Virus record (IMG/VR): IMGVR_UViG_3300037258_000282
Span: 1-64,000 of that record
Strand: one strand, 5' to 3'
From: a virus
DNA: 64,000 nucleotides
In this document: piece by piece, positions 47,587 through 56,285 of the stretch
How positions within the stretch are numbered: position 1 is the stretch's first letter
How the letters are laid out: every line of letters begins with the position of its first letter
The notes under the pieces: generated by a model
The model's input: the letters and a program-made list of their open reading frames with translations, nothing else
What the model was told of the DNA's origin: nothing
Database searches by the model: none
Position numbers and translations under genes: made by a program

Positions 47587-47729
47587 AGGTCCATGTATCT
47601 ACTGGCAAGCTCAACGATGATCTTGAGCTTTTCTGGTTCTATAACGCAGGAATCTCCCGAGTACATAGACTCATCGACGAGAGTCCTAGCCCAGGCCAAT
47701 ATCTCCTCGATCTCTTCGTCACCAATCAC
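47577..47729 (-). CDS. 50-residue hypothetical protein
   Basis: GTG 47729 overlaps the helicase stop (GTGA) and the frame ends overlapping the next start. The product is acidic and helical (EIEEILAWARTLVDES, LKIIVELASRYMDL). The double overlap supports it. Confidence 0.6.
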   Translation of the reverse strand: MIGDEEIEEILAWARTLVDESMYSGDSCVIEPEKLKIIVELASRYMDLCQ

Positions 47730-49117
47730 TTAAACTCGCTGAATTTGTCTTTAAGCTTACCTTTATGTCGCTCGGCGTCGTGAGTTCCAAATGTAGTCTT
47801 ATCCATGACCGGCGAATCGTCTTCCTGACCAGATTGATCTATATTGTACATTCGCATCTTCGCTCGATCAGTGCCGATGAAGAACTTCTTCTTTCTATTC
47901 GGATCGGAGTACCTATTCTTCAACTGCTTTGCCATCAACTGATCTATCTCAGTCAACTCGTCAGTCGCGATCAAGGCCATCATGAAGTCAGCGGTCGCGG
48001 GAAGACCAAATGAGTCCGAAGTATTCTCAAGACCAAAGTCTGAGTCCGTATATCCAGTCCTGTTTACCTGAGTGGCCGTCACGATCGGGACGCCGAACTC
48101 CACGGCTAGACCTCTGATCTCTTCGGCTATGGACTTCACGTACGTATACGTGTTGATCGACCCACTGAGCTTCAGTCTAGACGAAGCGCAGATATTAAGA
48201 TAGTCGATATAGATGATCGACGGAGAGAAGTTCTTCTTAGTCTTAAGCTCATTTAAGAGATATCGAAAGTGAGAGCTTCCGGCCGCGGCGGTGGGATACT
48301 CCTTGATTATGAGCTTTCCCTTGACTTTCTCTCGGAGTCTAGCGATCTTTCGATCGTAGACGTCCTTAGAAGTCTTCCTCAGTTCAGAGAGTGGAATATC
48401 CAAGAGATTAGCGTCGATCCTCTCGGCGATCCTCTCCTCAGCCATCTCCATAGTGATGTAGAGTACGTCGAACCCGCGAGATAAGTTATAGGCGGCCTGG
48501 TGGCACATCAGCATGGACTTTCCAACGCCGACTCCAGCCATGTATACGTTCAGAGTCTTGACCGAGAACCCACCCTCAGTGATCTCGTTCATTATATCAA
48601 TGTCAAACGGGACCTTCTTCTCTCTGGCGTGGTAGAACTCGTATCTCTTCTCTGCGTCGTCTATGAAGTCATGACCGATGGAAGTATCAAACGACACGGC
48701 GAGAGCGTCAGATAATATCTTAGGTATGGCGCCCTTATCAGACTTCGCGTCCTTACCGTCGATTATCTGGATCGACTGCATGATCGCGTTGTAGACCGCG
48801 CGCTCTTGGCAAAATTTTTCAGTGGAGTCTACGAGCCACTCTAAGTCTGGTCTCCTTTCTGGCTCCTTGGAGATCTCCTCAACTATAGAGACCGCCTCCT
48901 TGAATATCTGCTCCGTAAGTGAGACATTCGTTAGGTCTATCGCGACAGCTTCGATAGATGGTATCTTATTGTACTTTATGAAGTATGATGTTATTACCTC
49001 ATATACTACTCTCTCTGCCTTATTGGAGAAGTACTCTGAATTTAGAAATGGGATTATCCTGCGTGAGTACTCTTGGTTAGAGACCAACCCTGAAAGTATT
49101 ACCTTCTCTACTGCCAA
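47726..49117 (-). CDS. 41: Replicative DNA helicase, gp41 (DnaB family)
   Basis: A 463-residue helicase. Walker A MAGVGVGKSMLMCHQAAYN (about 193-211), VLYITMEMAEERI, Walker B SIIYIDYLNICAS (about 297-309) and VTATQVNR are the DnaB motifs H1-H4. Length fits T4 gp41 (475). Works with primase gp61 (36803). Confidence 0.9.
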   Translation of the reverse strand: MAVEKVILSGLVSNQEYSRRIIPFLNSEYFSNKAERVVYEVITSYFIKYNKIPSIEAVAIDLTNVSLTEQIFKEAVSIVEEISKEPERRPDLEWLVDSTEKFCQERAVYNAIMQSIQIIDGKDAKSDKGAIPKILSDALAVSFDTSIGHDFIDDAEKRYEFYHAREKKVPFDIDIMNEITEGGFSVKTLNVYMAGVGVGKSMLMCHQAAYNLSRGFDVLYITMEMAEERIAERIDANLLDIPLSELRKTSKDVYDRKIARLREKVKGKLIIKEYPTAAAGSSHFRYLLNELKTKKNFSPSIIYIDYLNICASSRLKLSGSINTYTYVKSIAEEIRGLAVEFGVPIVTATQVNRTGYTDSDFGLENTSDSFGLPATADFMMALIATDELTEIDQLMAKQLKNRYSDPNRKKKFFIGTDRAKMRMYNIDQSGQEDDSPVMDKTTFGTHDAERHKGKLKDKFSEFK

Positions 49118-49316
49118 TATCAGATCCTAGCGTAAAGTCTTCGGCAACCCCCTCTATCATACTGAGGCGCGCTCCAGAATAAGTTCTTACATTGCTGTCA
49201 AATGCGTCCGATAAGATAAGCACTATCTTCGCGGCGCCCTCTTCTCCAAGGATGCTGGCTACTCTCCTACCATCGTCGGAAATAAACTCAGATATAATGT
49301 ATTTATCGTATGACAT
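49077..49316 (-). CDS. Hypothetical protein in gene 40 position
   Basis: A 79-residue protein that overlaps the helicase start by about 40 bases. It lies between uvsX and gene 41, where T4 has gene 40, but I see no basis to call it gp40. SEFISDDGRRVASIL is the most distinctive part. Confidence 0.5.
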   Translation of the reverse strand: MSYDKYIISEFISDDGRRVASILGEEGAAKIVLILSDAFDSNVRTYSGARLSMIEGVAEDFTLGSDIGSREGNTFRVGL

Positions 49317-49461
49317 CGCTCATATCTACTCCGACCATCTCTGTCATGGCAGGCCAAAAAGGGATTGGATCTACTGGAGTTCCTGTATTAAGATAGATGT
49401 TAAGAAACCTATTAGGAAAATCTTGCTGCCAGATATCCCCAATGTATGACGTTATGCACAT
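49303..49461 (-). CDS. 52-residue conserved-type phage protein
   Basis: ATG 49461 with AAGAGAG upstream. The start MCITSYIGDIWQQDFPNRF resembles small phage proteins with a C-x-T-x-Y-I-G-D-I-W motif. It overlaps the following gene by 14 bases. Function unknown. Confidence 0.6.
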   Translation of the reverse strand: MCITSYIGDIWQQDFPNRFLNIYLNTGTPVDPIPFWPAMTEMVGVDMSDVIR

Positions 49462-49466
49462 CTCTC

Positions 49467-49994
49467 TTATTCATCCTCAGTAGTGTCTGATATCATCTTG
49501 ATGTTACCGATAGCATATTTATTATCGAGATACACCTTAAAGTCGGTTCGATCAAAGATGTATTTCCAAAGCGAGGAAGATTTCTCGGCCATCTTGACCT
49601 TCACGTTCATATCTTCGATGACCTCGCCAGTCTCCCTGTCTACCGGCGCGACCCACCCGTTCTTAGTGGAGATCAAGTACTTACCCTCGAGAGCCTGCTC
49701 GACTAGTCCCGACCACCTATTCATTCCATCTTCAAATGTTATCTTGATGGGTATCTGGGACTTCTCCTTGAGAAAGCGAGACTTCTCAATGTTGATAATA
49801 AAGTCAAAGCCAAGCAGCTCCTTATCGGTGTTCTTATCCTGCCTCCTAGACACTATCCATATCGTATCGGCTCCAAAGTACACCCCCGTGTTATGACATA
49901 CGACACCATTCTCAAGTACGTACTGCTGGTTGCGTTCAACAGATATATCATACACTGACTGGTGCCCGACAGGTCTTATACTTTTTATTTTCAA
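49467..49994 (-). CDS. uvsX: UvsX C-terminal part with C-half of split intein
   Basis: A 175-residue protein. Residues 1-35 are a C-intein: VYDISVERNQQYVLENGVVCHN ends in the HN of intein blocks F and G, followed by Thr as the first extein residue. From residue 36 on it is the C-terminal third of UvsX (TGVYFGADTIWIVSRRQDKN...). TTG 49994 is preceded by AGAGGAAG. Trans-splicing with the product of 50030-50956 would give an intact UvsX of about 355 residues. Confidence 0.85.
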   Translation of the reverse strand: MKIKSIRPVGHQSVYDISVERNQQYVLENGVVCHNTGVYFGADTIWIVSRRQDKNTDKELLGFDFIINIEKSRFLKEKSQIPIKITFEDGMNRWSGLVEQALEGKYLISTKNGWVAPVDRETGEVIEDMNVKVKMAEKSSSLWKYIFDRTDFKVYLDNKYAIGNIKMISDTTEDE

Positions 49995-50029
49995 TTATCT
50001 TCCTCTTACAGTTATCGTCATGCCATCTC

Positions 50030-50956
50030 TTAACATATCATCAGTTTATCACGATCACTTATATCAGATACCAACTTCCACGATCCGTCATCCATCATAA
50101 ATTGATGGTCTTCAGAAACTGTTACCTTATATCCATCTTCAAACTCAACTTCGAAGCACCGTGGAGTTCCATCGCATAGAGTTTCTGGATTCCACACATG
50201 AGTAACTTGCATATCACCATCTAGCGTAACTACGCTGCTGCCCACACTCATACATTCCATAGGAAGTAGCGTACCATCGGCCATTTTCACTCTCGTTCCA
50301 GCGGCAACGCAACCACCAGATACCACCGGCTTTGAGTACATCTCCTGCGTCTGATACGTGTGGTTGATGACGACCATCGGTATGTTCTTCATCGGAAGGT
50401 GCGGAGTTACTATCCTGAACAGACTCTTGAGCTGCTTAGCTCGCGTCATATCGGCCGAGGACTTCTGATCCATCGCGTCCTCGACTTCCTTCTTCGACGC
50501 GATATTTCCAATCGAGTCGACCATGATGAAAACGCGATCGCCCTTTTTTAGCTTGGCGAGTTGAGCCGCGATATCAAACTTCAGCTCCTCGATATTGGTC
50601 ACGGGAGTGAGGACGACAGACTTCAGCGATATACCAAACATATCAAAGTATGACTTCGGCGTGCCGAACTCATTGATATAGAACAATATCACTCCATCTG
50701 GATACTTCTTTAAGTACTGAGACGCCAGGAACAAAGCGAAGCCAGACTTGAAGTTCTTTGACACTCCGGCGATTACCGTAAGTCCGGCCGTAAGTCCACC
50801 GTCGACCGAACCCGAGAGGGCCAAATTTATCATCGGCACCGACGTGGGAATGACGTCCCGATCGTTGAATATATCTGAATTTTCCAAAATATCAGTCGTG
50901 CTAATAGTGGAAGTTTCCAGTATCTTTTGCTGGAGGGTCAACTTTTCTGCTGCCAA
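50030..50956 (-). CDS. uvsX: UvsX N-terminal part with N-half of split intein
   Basis: A 308-residue protein. Residues 1-215 are RecA/UvsX: VIAGVSKNFKSGFALFL (Walker A), VFIMVDSIGNI (Walker B), VVINHTYQ, ending PVVSGG at the L2 region. From Cys 216 an N-intein begins: CVAAGTRVKMADG (block A) and TVSEDHQFM (block B, TxxH), stopping after about 93 residues at LMIC. Only 35 bases separate it from the C-half gene. TTG start behind the promoter at 51001-51029. Confidence 0.9.
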   Translation of the reverse strand: MAAEKLTLQQKILETSTISTTDILENSDIFNDRDVIPTSVPMINLALSGSVDGGLTAGLTVIAGVSKNFKSGFALFLASQYLKKYPDGVILFYINEFGTPKSYFDMFGISLKSVVLTPVTNIEELKFDIAAQLAKLKKGDRVFIMVDSIGNIASKKEVEDAMDQKSSADMTRAKQLKSLFRIVTPHLPMKNIPMVVINHTYQTQEMYSKPVVSGGCVAAGTRVKMADGTLLPMECMSVGSSVVTLDGDMQVTHVWNPETLCDGTPRCFEVEFEDGYKVTVSEDHQFMMDDGSWKLVSDISDRDKLMIC

Positions 50957-50957
50957 G

Positions 50958-51767
50958 TTACGACCTGTCCTTATCTGATAGGATGTTTGGATTGATTACT
51001 ACTATATCACTTCTGCCTGGAAGTGTCAACTTCTTTTGGAGTCCTGAGTTTGCCGCGAGGAGAAGTACGATAGCAAGCGGGTCGAATACTGACACTATGA
51101 CTACTATCAGGTATCTCACGGTCTTATCTAGAGCCGCCTGAGAGTTTTCAGAAAATAGAAGTTGAGCAACGTATAGAAGTGGGCCGGCGTCAGCTGACGC
51201 TTGGCTTACCTTAGACCTCGCGGCGATCAGCTCCTCGCTGTACTGCTGAGACGCGGTGAGGTGCTTATTTCTAGAATCCACTAGAGCTTGCCGAGTCTTG
51301 CGCTGACTCAGCTGCTCTCTAAGTGATAGAGACGCTCGATCGTTCTTGACGAGACTCTCTATAGCCTTATCTATCGCATCTATCTGAGTCTGTTCATCGT
51401 CTATGTAAGTCTTCTCACCTGAGACCTTAGCCTCAAGCAGTTGAATCTGCTCGACGTTACCTATGTTGGCCACTATGACGTGCTCGATGTGGGCCTTGGC
51501 TAGAAACCCATATACTCCCACGTCAGTTATGACTGACAGAACGCATATCGCCGCGATGAGATATGAGCGTATCGCGACAGAGGCCACCGGCCAGTTATGT
51601 TGAACCCACGACGCCGCGACCAGCTTTCCGGCCCCGAGGACGACGCCCATTATAGTCACGGGCCAGTAGGCGCCGACGAAGAGAGTGGTAAGTCCCTGAA
51701 TCGAGAAATACTCAGCTACGCCAGATAGACAGATCGCGACTATGAGGGCTATCGCGCTTACTATCAT
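50958..51767 (-). CDS. Membrane protein with coiled coil
   Basis: A 269-residue protein: three or four N-terminal membrane helices (residues about 2-20, 25-48, 68-90), a long coiled coil (about 105-205) and another helix (about 218-240). A protein of this plan is common in the uvsX neighbourhood of T4-like phages outside the enterobacteria. Function unknown. Confidence 0.65.
   Translation of the reverse strand: MIVSAIALIVAICLSGVAEYFSIQGLTTLFVGAYWPVTIMGVVLGAGKLVAASWVQHNWPVASVAIRSYLIAAICVLSVITDVGVYGFLAKAHIEHVIVANIGNVEQIQLLEAKVSGEKTYIDDEQTQIDAIDKAIESLVKNDRASLSLREQLSQRKTRQALVDSRNKHLTASQQYSEELIAARSKVSQASADAGPLLYVAQLLFSENSQAALDKTVRYLIVVIVSVFDPLAIVLLLAANSGLQKKLTLPGRSDIVVINPNILSDKDRS
51001..51029 (-). 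promoter_or_regulatory. Promoter of uvsX
   Basis: Minus strand: TTGACA (51029-51024), 17-bp spacer, TATAGT (51006-51001), inside the end of the membrane-protein gene. Confidence 0.7.
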
Positions 51768-52138
51768 TCGGCGATTAACTTTTCCATCTTCTCAACGAAC
51801 GCCTGAATGGCTGAGACTCTCTGAGAGCCGGGCCAATACACGTAGTCTTTCTCTGAATCCGCACCCAGAGCGCTGAGGAGGGGCATGATCGCCTCATGAA
51901 GATTTCCAAGCTTTTGCTTAGTCACGTCGGCGACCGTAGTGACCGTTTCAAGATGAGCCTGAAGCTCTCTTTCCTTCTGCTTAACCTCACCCTCAGTCAT
52001 GAGTGAGAAGCCAAACGCGTTGTTTGAATCGTAAGTCTGTTCCACTTTTTTTCCTATCTCCATTTTCTCTTCTTTATGATCTTCGCAGTTGCACACTTTA
52101 TACAGCCCGCACGAGCATCCTCCGCCTCGATCATACAT
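51764..52138 (-). CDS. Conserved T4-like phage protein
   Basis: A 124-residue protein from ATG 52138. The N-terminus has CSCGLYKVCNCED, a cysteine cluster; the rest (FGFSLMTEGEVKQKERE, KDYVYWPGSQRVSAIQAFVEKME) matches a small protein widespread in T4-like phages of marine and soil bacteria. In-frame upstream starts (52189, 52270) lie within the preceding gene. Confidence 0.6.
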   Translation of the reverse strand: MYDRGGGCSCGLYKVCNCEDHKEEKMEIGKKVEQTYDSNNAFGFSLMTEGEVKQKERELQAHLETVTTVADVTKQKLGNLHEAIMPLLSALGADSEKDYVYWPGSQRVSAIQAFVEKMEKLIAE

Positions 52139-52145
52139 AGCCACG

Positions 52146-52502
52146 TCAAGCTCCGGCGATTGGTTTAAAAGATTCAGGAAGAATGACATTTGGCGGACTT
52201 CCCCTGAAGAAATGGGCAATATCTGTCGGGGTATATCCCGCGAGGCCGCACCCGATCGCTGTAACCTCAAATGTCATCTCCGTATGCTCTCTAGCGAACT
52301 CAATGAAATCTCTAACATATCTCTCTATCCAATCAAGTGGAAGAGTCCTGAGGTTCGCGTCCTTAGTAGGTATGCCATACGATCTACCCATCAGTCCAGT
52401 AGACCGTCCGTACACCGCGCCCTTGTACTTTTTAGCGTAGAGCGCGGCGCCCTTTCCGTGCCTTCCAGCCAGATTGGAGCCGAAGACGAAGATACTCTCC
52501 AT
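52146..52502 (-). CDS. A1S_2505-type (macro-domain-like) protein
   Basis: A 118-residue protein. IFVFGSNLAGRHGKGAALYA at the start, YGIPTKDANLRTLPL, and VTAIGCGLAGYTP match a small family often found in phages and annotated as macro-domain-like. ADP-ribose binding is suspected from the fold but not shown. Start overlaps the polymerase stop (TGATG). Confidence 0.7.
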   Translation of the reverse strand: MESIFVFGSNLAGRHGKGAALYAKKYKGAVYGRSTGLMGRSYGIPTKDANLRTLPLDWIERYVRDFIEFAREHTEMTFEVTAIGCGLAGYTPTDIAHFFRGSPPNVILPESFKPIAGA

Positions 52503-53611
52503 CAGAAGAACCTCTCAAGAGAACTCTTCTTCTCGAGAGTCCAACCGATCACGTCGACTATAGACTTAAGTGGCTCAAGAAACGCCTTATCAAACTGAAG
52601 GTTTCGATCTATGAAGTCCTCAAGTCCAAATTCAACCGGCATCCTCTCAGCTATCGATATCACGTTCTCACCTATTGGGTTTGGAAGTCTAAGGTACGCG
52701 AACTTCACCTTATCGCCATCCGATATGGGCTGAATAGTCTTGAGCCCATGCTCCCGACATAGGTGATTGAAGAGTAGAGCTCCCCTGACGGCAATTGGAG
52801 TCTTATCTCCGTATATCCTCTTATTGTCTGAGTACTTATCCATTCCGTTCACCGACCGGGGAAACGCTATGTCTTCAAACTTCAGTGCGTTGAACTCATC
52901 TCTGAACTTGTCGATAAACGCATATAGCTCTTCCTGACTTCCATGTAATATTATTCCTATGGCCTTCTTAATATTGTCTCGACAGACGTGTGGAGTTGAA
53001 GAGCGCACGGCCTCTATTCCAGACATCTTGATCTCAGGAGGATCGCACTTAACTCCCTCGATGTCCAGGGCTGAGAGAATATACATCTTTTTAGCTTTCC
53101 AGATAGATCTTCCAGCTATGGTTTCTCTCTTCATGTGCATCTTCTGCTGATATGCGCCCATTCTATGTTGAAGTTCGGCGTATATCTTTTCGAGCTTCGG
53201 GGCGATCTTCTCGCTTACGAACCTATCTAGGGCCGCGGTTATCTCGTACTTGTCTTTATCTCGACCTATCAACTCCACGATAGAGTCTAATTCAAGATAG
53301 ATGGAATCAGTATCGGATGCCACGACATAGTCTATTCCAGAAGTCTTGAGTAGAACGTTGATATACTGGTTGAGCTTCTTTTCTGTCCACCTGATCGTAA
53401 GCTGACCTGAAGAAGTCACTGCCTCAGCGTGGTTGAAGTCAAACCAGCGAAAATATTGATTCGCGAGCTAGAGCGCGCCGTAGAACGAGTTGAGAGATGT
53501 CTTCATAGATAACTGAAGATTGTGATACTTCGAGATCTCATTTTTCAACTGTTCACGACGCGCTAAAAGCTCCTCCTTTCTCAAGGCGCTAACCTTTTGC
53601 ACTTCCGTCAT
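52502..53611 (-). CDS. 43: DNA polymerase gp43, C-terminal part, interrupted by amber codon
   Basis: From ATG 53611 (ribosome site GGGAGGTGAT) the frame codes for a coiled N-terminus then LNSFYGAL, the core of polymerase motif B, and meets TAG at 53470-53468. The same frame continues ANQYFRWFDFNHAEA, then SDTDSIYLEL (motif C, metal site) to the end at 52502. Reading straight through would give 369 residues. The arrangement CTC-TAG-CTC means a hop between the two CTC codons restores the consensus exactly. Without bypass only a 47-residue peptide results. Confidence 0.85.
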
Positions 53612-53636
53612 CTATCACCTCCCTCTTAAGTATAGA

Positions 53637-55088
53637 TCAAAGTTTAACTAACTCAGCGTTTACCACCGCCAGCTCCTTCTTGGCGTTGAGCATTAGCTTC
53701 TTATACTTTACTCGTCCATCGTATAGCTTCTGCATGATCTCTGGAAGAAAACCAGACTTGTCCTTCCTATACGCGCAACCATTCGCGGCAAACGAGAAGC
53801 TCTTCCTATCATACTCTGATAGTGGATCTTCGCCCGTAAGCAGTTCATCTATCTTCGGAAAATTATGATACCTAGTTGAGAACATCTCCGGTGAGATATT
53901 GTACTCCATAATTAAATGTGGGTAGAGTGAGTCCAAATCGAGAGACACGACCCACCTAGACTCACCTATCTTCGGCTCCTTGACGTATCCTCCCATGAGG
54001 GAGTCAAACATCGTAGACTTCTTCACCGGAGGAATCACTATACCCTGGTTCATCAAGTGAGAGTGTATGATCATATCAGACGGGCGAAGGGTGGTGAGAG
54101 TATCTATATAGTTGACTTTAGCCAAGTACGCGTAGGCTACGACCTGCTCCAAAAACTTAAGCTTCTCCTCCAGCTTCTCGACTAGAATGCAGTCCCTCAC
54201 GTTGTAGTCTATATACTTCGTAAAGTCTGCTCGGTATATATCCATGAGGTTTCCATACTCAGAGTAGTCCAACTTCTGCTCGTTGAGCTCGACCTTGGAG
54301 ATATAGTCTAGCTTATACGACTCAGAGTTTCCAAACTTAAACTTTCTATAGAGCTGATAGTAGTCCAGAACACTGACTCCAACTATCACGTAGCTGTGAT
54401 TGGTCTTATTGTGGAACGCTACCTCATTTATATCCAAGATCTTCCACGGTGAGAGTCTAAGAGTCCACGACTCACCTATAACCGCTCGTATCCTATTGAT
54501 AAGATATGGAATGTCGAAGAACTCTATGTTCCATCCAGTCACTATATCTGGGGATATAGACTCCCAGCACCTCACTACCATCTGGAGAAGCTCTATCTCA
54601 TCGTGGCACTTCACGTACTCGATCGATGGATCAGTTCCGAGATACTCCTCGCACCCAAATACCATAGACTTACCGCGAAACCTCAGAGTCACTGCCGTGA
54701 TCTCTTGGTCCGCTCGAACTATCGATGGAAATCCTGAGTCAAACTTACACTCCAAGTCTAGAGTGATAGTTCTTATCATAGAGAAGTCGTGCTCTATTAA
54801 GTCTGGAAACTTATCGTATATGTAGAGGTATTGAAAGTTATCCAGCCCGTAGATCTCAAAGTTATCGACGTCTTTGTACTTATCTACGAACGCCTTAGCG
54901 TCCTTGATGCTCGAAAAGTTCATCTTCCCAAACTTACGACCATCTAAAGATCTATACTCTCCCGTTGGAGATGGAACGAACAGGTAGGGCTCGTACTCTA
55001 CGCATTCCTTGACGCGCAGTCCCTTGTCGTATCCGCGGTAAAATATCTTGTTACCGCGCTTAAGTACAGAAGTGTAGAATTCTACCAC
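53637..55088 (-). CDS. 43: DNA polymerase gp43, N-terminal part
   Basis: A 483-residue protein with the exonuclease and palm start of a family B polymerase: TITLDLECKFD (Exo I), VTGWNIEFFDIPYLINR (Exo II), YNVRDCILVEKLEE (Exo III), and VVSLDLDSLYPHLIM (motif A). It ends in the fingers helix; a stop, a 25-base gap and a new ribosome site lead to the C-terminal part. Split gp43 is known from Aeromonas T4-like phages. GTG start overlaps the small gene upstream. Confidence 0.9.
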   Translation of the reverse strand: MVEFYTSVLKRGNKIFYRGYDKGLRVKECVEYEPYLFVPSPTGEYRSLDGRKFGKMNFSSIKDAKAFVDKYKDVDNFEIYGLDNFQYLYIYDKFPDLIEHDFSMIRTITLDLECKFDSGFPSIVRADQEITAVTLRFRGKSMVFGCEEYLGTDPSIEYVKCHDEIELLQMVVRCWESISPDIVTGWNIEFFDIPYLINRIRAVIGESWTLRLSPWKILDINEVAFHNKTNHSYVIVGVSVLDYYQLYRKFKFGNSESYKLDYISKVELNEQKLDYSEYGNLMDIYRADFTKYIDYNVRDCILVEKLEEKLKFLEQVVAYAYLAKVNYIDTLTTLRPSDMIIHSHLMNQGIVIPPVKKSTMFDSLMGGYVKEPKIGESRWVVSLDLDSLYPHLIMEYNISPEMFSTRYHNFPKIDELLTGEDPLSEYDRKSFSFAANGCAYRKDKSGFLPEIMQKLYDGRVKYKKLMLNAKKELAVVNAELVKL

Positions 55089-55252
55089 TTGTCTCTACTC
55101 TCATTTTTAGTCACGATATCGACGTACATCATGATCGTAAGTATAGATAGAGCCATGAAGATATACAGACATGCCATCGCGACGTGGGGCTCCATAGGAT
55201 TGACCTGAGCTATCCCTCGACTAGCGAGAACGTGTCCACCTATCATATTCAC
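55082..55252 (-). CDS. 56-residue membrane protein
   Basis: GTG 55252 (or ATG 55246) opens a frame with one hydrophobic segment (about residues 24-44, VAMACLYIFMALSILTIMMY). Its stop overlaps the polymerase start. Function unknown. Confidence 0.5.
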   Translation of the reverse strand: MNMIGGHVLASRGIAQVNPMEPHVAMACLYIFMALSILTIMMYVDIVTKNESRDKW

Positions 55253-55293
55253 GTCGAGACTCTCTCATACAATAATATATCACATATATCGAT

Positions 55294-55506
55294 CTAGTGA
55301 AAGGTCTTTCCTAGAGTCTCCTCAGAGCTGACTACGAGCTTATTACCATCTGGCTCGTAGAAATATAGAGGTGACATCTCTATGTTTCTCCACATCTCGC
55401 CGATCTCCAGGGCCCGAACGAAGGCGTTGTTCGACTCGTCTGGAAACCGCTTGAGATACTCAGTGGCATAATACGTGACGCTCTGCTCGCTGACTTTATA
55501 ATACAT
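55294..55506 (-). CDS. Small hypothetical protein
   Basis: A 70-residue protein, ATG 55506. No family recognised; soluble and acidic. Confidence 0.55.
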   Translation of the reverse strand: MYYKVSEQSVTYYATEYLKRFPDESNNAFVRALEIGEMWRNIEMSPLYFYEPDGNKLVVSSEETLGKTFH

Positions 55507-55573
55507 CGGACTAGAGTCTATGTCTCAGTCAGGATTTGAAATATTAGTATCAACCATGACATGTCCCTCCTAG

Positions 55574-55582
55574 CGCTTGATA
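55574..55582 (+). promoter_or_regulatory. Late-promoter-like motif GATAAATA
   Basis: TTGATAAATAA lies about 45 bases before the spanin genes, the only plus-strand genes nearby. Confidence 0.4.
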
Positions 55583-55619
55583 AATAATCCGAGGCCAACA
55601 CTAATGGAGATAATATCCC

Positions 55620-55991
55620 ATGATATCGATTTTGTCACTACTCACTAACAAGTTCGTCGGCTATGTGGTAACCTTTTTTCTGGTGTCCGGCCTACTAGTC
55701 AGTGGATATTTATACTGGAAGAGCACGGTAGAGGCTGGGGCGCTCGATAAGTTCAACCAGGCTCAGATGGCTCAGGTCGTAGCGGACAACGTTAAGCTAG
55801 CGGCTCAACTGAAGCAACTCCAGAGCGATCAAAATGCTATCGCTTCGACTCTCTCTGCAAAGAACTCTGATCTCGACGCTTCCATCAAGGCCAAGCTGAA
55901 GAACCTGAGCTCTGCCCCAAACGTTAAGGCCGATAAGCTCGCCTCCAAGATACTACGCGATCTAATCGCAAGTCTTCCTCCCACCAACTGA
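55620..55991 (+). CDS. Inner-membrane spanin (Rz-like)
   Basis: A 123-residue protein with a single N-terminal membrane helix (about residues 13-32, VGYVVTFFLVSGLLVSGYLY) and then a long coiled coil (about 40-95). Followed after seven bases by a small lipoprotein gene, the classic order of a two-component spanin pair. It would join inner and outer membranes at lysis. Confidence 0.75.
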   Translation: MISILSLLTNKFVGYVVTFFLVSGLLVSGYLYWKSTVEAGALDKFNQAQMAQVVADNVKLAAQLKQLQSDQNAIASTLSAKNSDLDASIKAKLKNLSSAPNVKADKLASKILRDLIASLPPTN

Positions 55992-55998
55992 GGTATCC

Positions 55999-56283
55999 AT
56001 GTTCAACTTAGTTAAGTACCTGCCTATACTAGGGCTCCTTGGTCTAGGAGCCTGCGAGACCACTCAGGCTAACTTAATTGAGACCCAATTTAAGGTCGCC
56101 GTACCACCGGCAGTGATGTATGACTGCAAGGTAGCCAAGAGACCAGCCGATCCCCAGACTCTCACTGATATAGAAGTCGGAAAATATATAGTTCACCTCT
56201 ATCACAACAACGTCAAGTGCAAGCAGTCTATCGACGCTATTAAAGACTTCGAGACTAAGGCATCTCAAGACGTTGGTAAGTGA
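55999..56283 (+). CDS. Outer-membrane spanin lipoprotein (Rz1-like)
   Basis: A 94-residue protein with a signal peptide ending in the lipobox LGLGAC (Cys 19), so it is lipidated; a short periplasmic domain follows with two more cysteines. VMYDCKVAKRPADPQTLTD and VHLYHNNVKCKQS fit o-spanins of T4-like phages outside the enterobacteria. Confidence 0.75.
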   Translation: MFNLVKYLPILGLLGLGACETTQANLIETQFKVAVPPAVMYDCKVAKRPADPQTLTDIEVGKYIVHLYHNNVKCKQSIDAIKDFETKASQDVGK

Positions 56284-56285
56284 GA

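Noticed and set aside
53420-53636. Group I intron, homing gene or intein between polymerase parts
   Set aside because: The gap is only 25 bases and the amber insertion only 6; there is no room for an intervening element.
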